Shown piece by piece: positions 61,887-64,000 of a stretch of 64,000 bases of DNA. Positions within the stretch are counted from its first letter, which is position 1. Every line of letters begins with the position of its first letter. Origin of the DNA: JADCCX01 sp031431475 (GTDB lineage Bacteria > Pseudomonadota > Alphaproteobacteria > Rhizobiales > Beijerinckiaceae); assembly GCA_031431475.1 (NCBI GenBank), contig JANPDL010000006.1, forward strand, positions 62,001 through 126,000, read 5' to 3'. Below the pieces are notes generated by a model. The model searched no databases and was not told the origin of the DNA. It saw nothing but the letters and a program-made list of their open reading frames with translations. The translations under genes were made by a program, and so were the position numbers.

Positions 61887-62669
61887 ATGCCTGAGGGCCA
61901 CACAATCCACCGCGCTGCGCGCGACCAGCGCCCCATGCTGACGGGCAATGTGCTGGAGGTCACGTCACCGCAGGGTCGGTTTGCCGAGGGGGCCTCGCGG
62001 CTGGACGGCCAGACCTGCACCGGCGTGGACGCTTACGGCAAGCATCTGCTCTATCATTTTGCCCATGACGAGACGCTGCATATCCATCTTGGTCTCTTTG
62101 GCCGGTTCAGGACCGCCAAAAGCCCTGCCGCAGAACCTCGTGGTGAGGTACGGGTGCGGATGATAAGCGCCAGCCATGTTGTTGACATCAATGGGCCCAA
62201 TACCTGCGAGGTACTGGATGCTGCCTCCCGCGCCGCCCTCATCGCGCGTATCGGCCCTGACGTCCTGCGCGCTGACGCTGATCCGGAGCGCGCCTGGGCC
62301 AGGATCAGCCGCAGCCGTACCAGCATCGGGCAATTGCTGATGGATCAATCCATAATGGCGGGCATCGGCAATATCTATCGCAGCGAGATTCTTTGGCGTC
62401 AGAAGGTTCATCCCGAAACACCGGGTAAAAAAGTGTCTCGCGAAACCTTTGACCGGATATGGATCGATTCAATCCATCTTCTGGAAATCGGGGTGAAGAA
62501 CAACGCTATCATCACGGTGGATGGCCTTAGGAAATCCCGCTCCCGCTACGGCGAGCGTGTCAACATCTTCGCCAAACCGGTCTGCCCGGCCTGCGCCGCC
62601 GACATTCGCCGCTTCGAGCTGGCGACACGGCGCGTGTTTGTCTGCGAGACGTGTCAGGTGTTGGCCTGA
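61887..62669 (+). CDS. Fpg/Nei-family DNA glycosylase (endonuclease VIII-like)
   Basis: A 260-residue base-excision glycosylase/AP lyase. The N-terminal MPEGHTIHRAARDQ has the catalytic Pro1-Glu2 after Met removal, and DAYGKHLLYHF the catalytic Lys. LLMDQSIMAGIGNIYRSEILW is the helix-two-turn-helix and CPACAADIRRFELATRRVFVCETCQ the C-terminal zinc finger (four Cys). The EGHTIHRAA start is of the Nei branch, which removes oxidised pyrimidines. It lies 30 bases after the photolyase-like gene, so the two may form a repair pair. Confidence 0.9.
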   Translation: MPEGHTIHRAARDQRPMLTGNVLEVTSPQGRFAEGASRLDGQTCTGVDAYGKHLLYHFAHDETLHIHLGLFGRFRTAKSPAAEPRGEVRVRMISASHVVDINGPNTCEVLDAASRAALIARIGPDVLRADADPERAWARISRSRTSIGQLLMDQSIMAGIGNIYRSEILWRQKVHPETPGKKVSRETFDRIWIDSIHLLEIGVKNNAIITVDGLRKSRSRYGERVNIFAKPVCPACAADIRRFELATRRVFVCETCQVLA

Positions 62670-62771
62670 GGATGACCCGGCACGCTGGCCTGTTCGTCCC
62701 TGATCAGGATTTTCTCCGTCGGATGCCTGCTCAATGAAAAGAGGCGTGCTGAAATCAGGACTTTTGAGTTG

Positions 62772-63428
62772 TTATTTGGCTTTTACGCCAAAAGCCTTCG
62801 CCATGAATCCCAGCCCGTGCATCAGGCCTTCACCGTCGATACCATGGCCGATGCGATGCGACATGTGCCACTCCACCGGGACACCCGCCGCTGACAGTGC
62901 CTGCCCGGCATGGAACAGCGCCTGCACGGGGATCACCTCGTCCTGATCACCATGGATCAGCAGCACCGGCGGCTTCGCGGTCACCTCGGAGAGGTGCTCC
63001 TCGCCCACAAGCGTGCCGGAATAGCCCACGATGGCCGCACAGGGGGTTTTGCGGCGCAGGCCCGCGTGCAGAGCCATCATCGTGCCCTGCGAGAAGCCGA
63101 CCAGCACCATCTGGCTCTCGCTCAGCCCATGCCTCGCCAGTTCCGCATCCAGAAATGCATCCAGCACGGGACGTGCCTTGGTAACACCGACCCAGCGCTC
63201 GTTGGGGTCCCGGAACGTCAGGCCGAACCATTGCCGCCCCATCGGTGATCCACCGCAGGGCTCGGGTGCGTGCGGTGAGACAAATACCGCATCGGGCAGA
63301 AATTGCGCCCATTGCTTGCCGATTCCGATCAGATCATTGCCGTCAGCACCGTAGCCATGAAGGAAAACCACGAGCTGTTTTGCTCTACCGGACGAGGCTG
63401 CGAGGCGTGGGCCGTCGATCAGTGTCAT
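62772..63428 (-). CDS. alpha/beta hydrolase, phospholipase/carboxylesterase family
   Basis: A 219-residue serine esterase starting MTLIDGPRLAASSGRAKQLVVFLHGYGADG; AAGGAAG precedes this ATG. The oxyanion HGYGADGNDL, nucleophile elbow VLVGFSQGTMMAL (Ser about 119), Asp in IHGDQDEVIP and His in SHRIGHGIDGEG form the triad. Length and order match the YtpA/EstB-type small carboxylesterases (COG0400). The gene stands alone and convergent with the glycosylase. Confidence 0.9.
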   Translation of the reverse strand: MTLIDGPRLAASSGRAKQLVVFLHGYGADGNDLIGIGKQWAQFLPDAVFVSPHAPEPCGGSPMGRQWFGLTFRDPNERWVGVTKARPVLDAFLDAELARHGLSESQMVLVGFSQGTMMALHAGLRRKTPCAAIVGYSGTLVGEEHLSEVTAKPPVLLIHGDQDEVIPVQALFHAGQALSAAGVPVEWHMSHRIGHGIDGEGLMHGLGFMAKAFGVKAK

Positions 63429-63540
63429 GACATGGCTTCCTTGTTGGGCTGCCCGATAGCAGGGATGACGGGGAGGGGAAAGAATGTTGGTTGGCATGAA
63501 TCACTGCGCAAAACCGGATTGCCCCGTTATTCTCGCATGC

Positions 63541-64000
63541 ATGGATACGTCGTCCTCCACCGATTCGCGCCCCGGCATGCTTTTCCGCATCACCCAGTGG
63601 TCGTTCCTGATTCTCTCGCGCTTCACGCGTGGCATGACGCTTGGTGTGCGCGGTATGGTGATTGATCACGAAAACCGCATCTTTCTCGTGCGTCATTCCT
63701 ACGTGCGGGGTTGGCATATGCCTGGCGGTGGCGTCGAGGTAGGCGAAACACTGCTGGAGGCATTGGCCAAAGAACTGCGCGAGGAGGGCAACATTGTTTT
63801 CACGCAAGAGCCCCGGCTGATCGGTATCTATCTCAACCGGGTGGCCTCGAAGCGCGATCATGTGGCGGTCTATCTGCTGCGCGATTTCGAGCAGACGGCC
63901 CCGCGTGGCCCGGACCGCGAGATCGTCGAGACCGGATTCTTCCCGCTGGATGCATTGCCGACCGAAACGACGCAGGCCACTCGCAGGCGCATCGCAGAAG
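63541..64000 (+). CDS. NUDIX hydrolase, 3' end outside the window
   Basis: The first 153 residues are present, starting MDTSSSTDSRPGMLFRITQWSF. After a hydrophobic helix comes GVRGMVIDHENRIFLVRHSYVRGWHMPGGGVEVGETLLEALAKELREEGNIVF, the NUDIX box, with Lys for Arg in the first Arg-Glu and Asn in place of the conserved late Gly. Family members hydrolyse nucleoside diphosphate derivatives. The gene is divergent from the esterase. Confidence 0.85.
   Translation, partial: MDTSSSTDSRPGMLFRITQWSFLILSRFTRGMTLGVRGMVIDHENRIFLVRHSYVRGWHMPGGGVEVGETLLEALAKELREEGNIVFTQEPRLIGIYLNRVASKRDHVAVYLLRDFEQTAPRGPDREIVETGFFPLDALPTETTQATRRRIAE

Noticed and set aside
62780..62798. GGCTTTT/AAAAGCC hairpin as terminator between the glycosylase and esterase genes
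   Set aside because: It is within the last codons of the esterase gene and no T-run follows on either strand.
1..64000. CRISPR arrays, rRNA operons and intact insertion sequences
   Set aside because: No regularly spaced repeats, rRNA-like sequence or transposase reading was seen while reading both strands; this was by eye, so short or degenerate elements may be missed.

Overview
The window looks like chromosome of an alphaproteobacterium of the order Hyphomicrobiales (Rhizobiales; a Phyllobacteriaceae/Brucellaceae-like lineage is my best guess). Reasons: the Irr-type Fur regulator next to bfd and bfr, an hmuTUV/hemP heme locus with a HutX-like carrier and TonB, a DUF1476 ATPase-inhibitor gene beside purC, an iolC fused to DUF2090, and many TRAP, Bug/TctC and FCD-GntR genes. 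Genus is inference only.

Layout. 1-8451: catabolic block with the tail of a molybdenum hydroxylase operon, a cyclase, a GntR regulator, a complete TRAP transporter, then kduI-kduD-kdgF for unsaturated uronates, and a convergent HpaI-type aldolase. 8581-9914: housekeeping DUF1476 gene and purC. 9997-10071: tRNA-Gly(CCC), followed at once by a decayed tyrosine integrase and remnants of other genes (10191-13976), the left edge of an old genomic island. 14153-26859: the most unusual part, five different enolase-superfamily (acid-sugar dehydratase-like) genes, a GntR regulator, a complete sugar ABC transporter and an RraA-family gene, on two divergent arms. 27022-37676: accessory catabolic stretch with DoxX, a diheme cytochrome c, four solute-binding proteins (two Bug/TctC, one DctP, one TAXI) lacking any membrane partner here, a GntR regulator with two clear operators, a zinc alcohol dehydrogenase, a cupin, a double ABM-domain protein, a DapA-like lyase and a LigI-like amidohydrolase.

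37860-48485: iron and heme block: an Rrf2 regulator, hmuTUV-hemP on the minus strand, and on the plus strand a TonB-dependent heme receptor, tonB, a VOC protein, a small heme-oxygenase-like monooxygenase, HutX, an unknown protein, irr, bfd and bfr, with Irr-box-like sites before irr and bfr. 48762-52830: degraded genes of mobile-element character (a possible GIY-YIG-like protein, an AAA ATPase lacking its core, a 5'-truncated exonuclease I fused to foreign sequence). 52833-60402: BKACE enzyme, CRYL1-like dehydrogenase, SDR, and iolC-iolD-iolB. 60591-64000: a FAD photolyase-like protein with apparently permuted domains, a Nei-type glycosylase, an esterase and a partial NUDIX gene.

How they work together: the window is mainly uptake-plus-catabolism modules for plant-derived acid sugars and inositol, interleaved with an Irr-controlled iron/heme module. 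The five-enolase locus is the best candidate for an undescribed pathway. All product names rest on reading motifs by eye; no database search was run.
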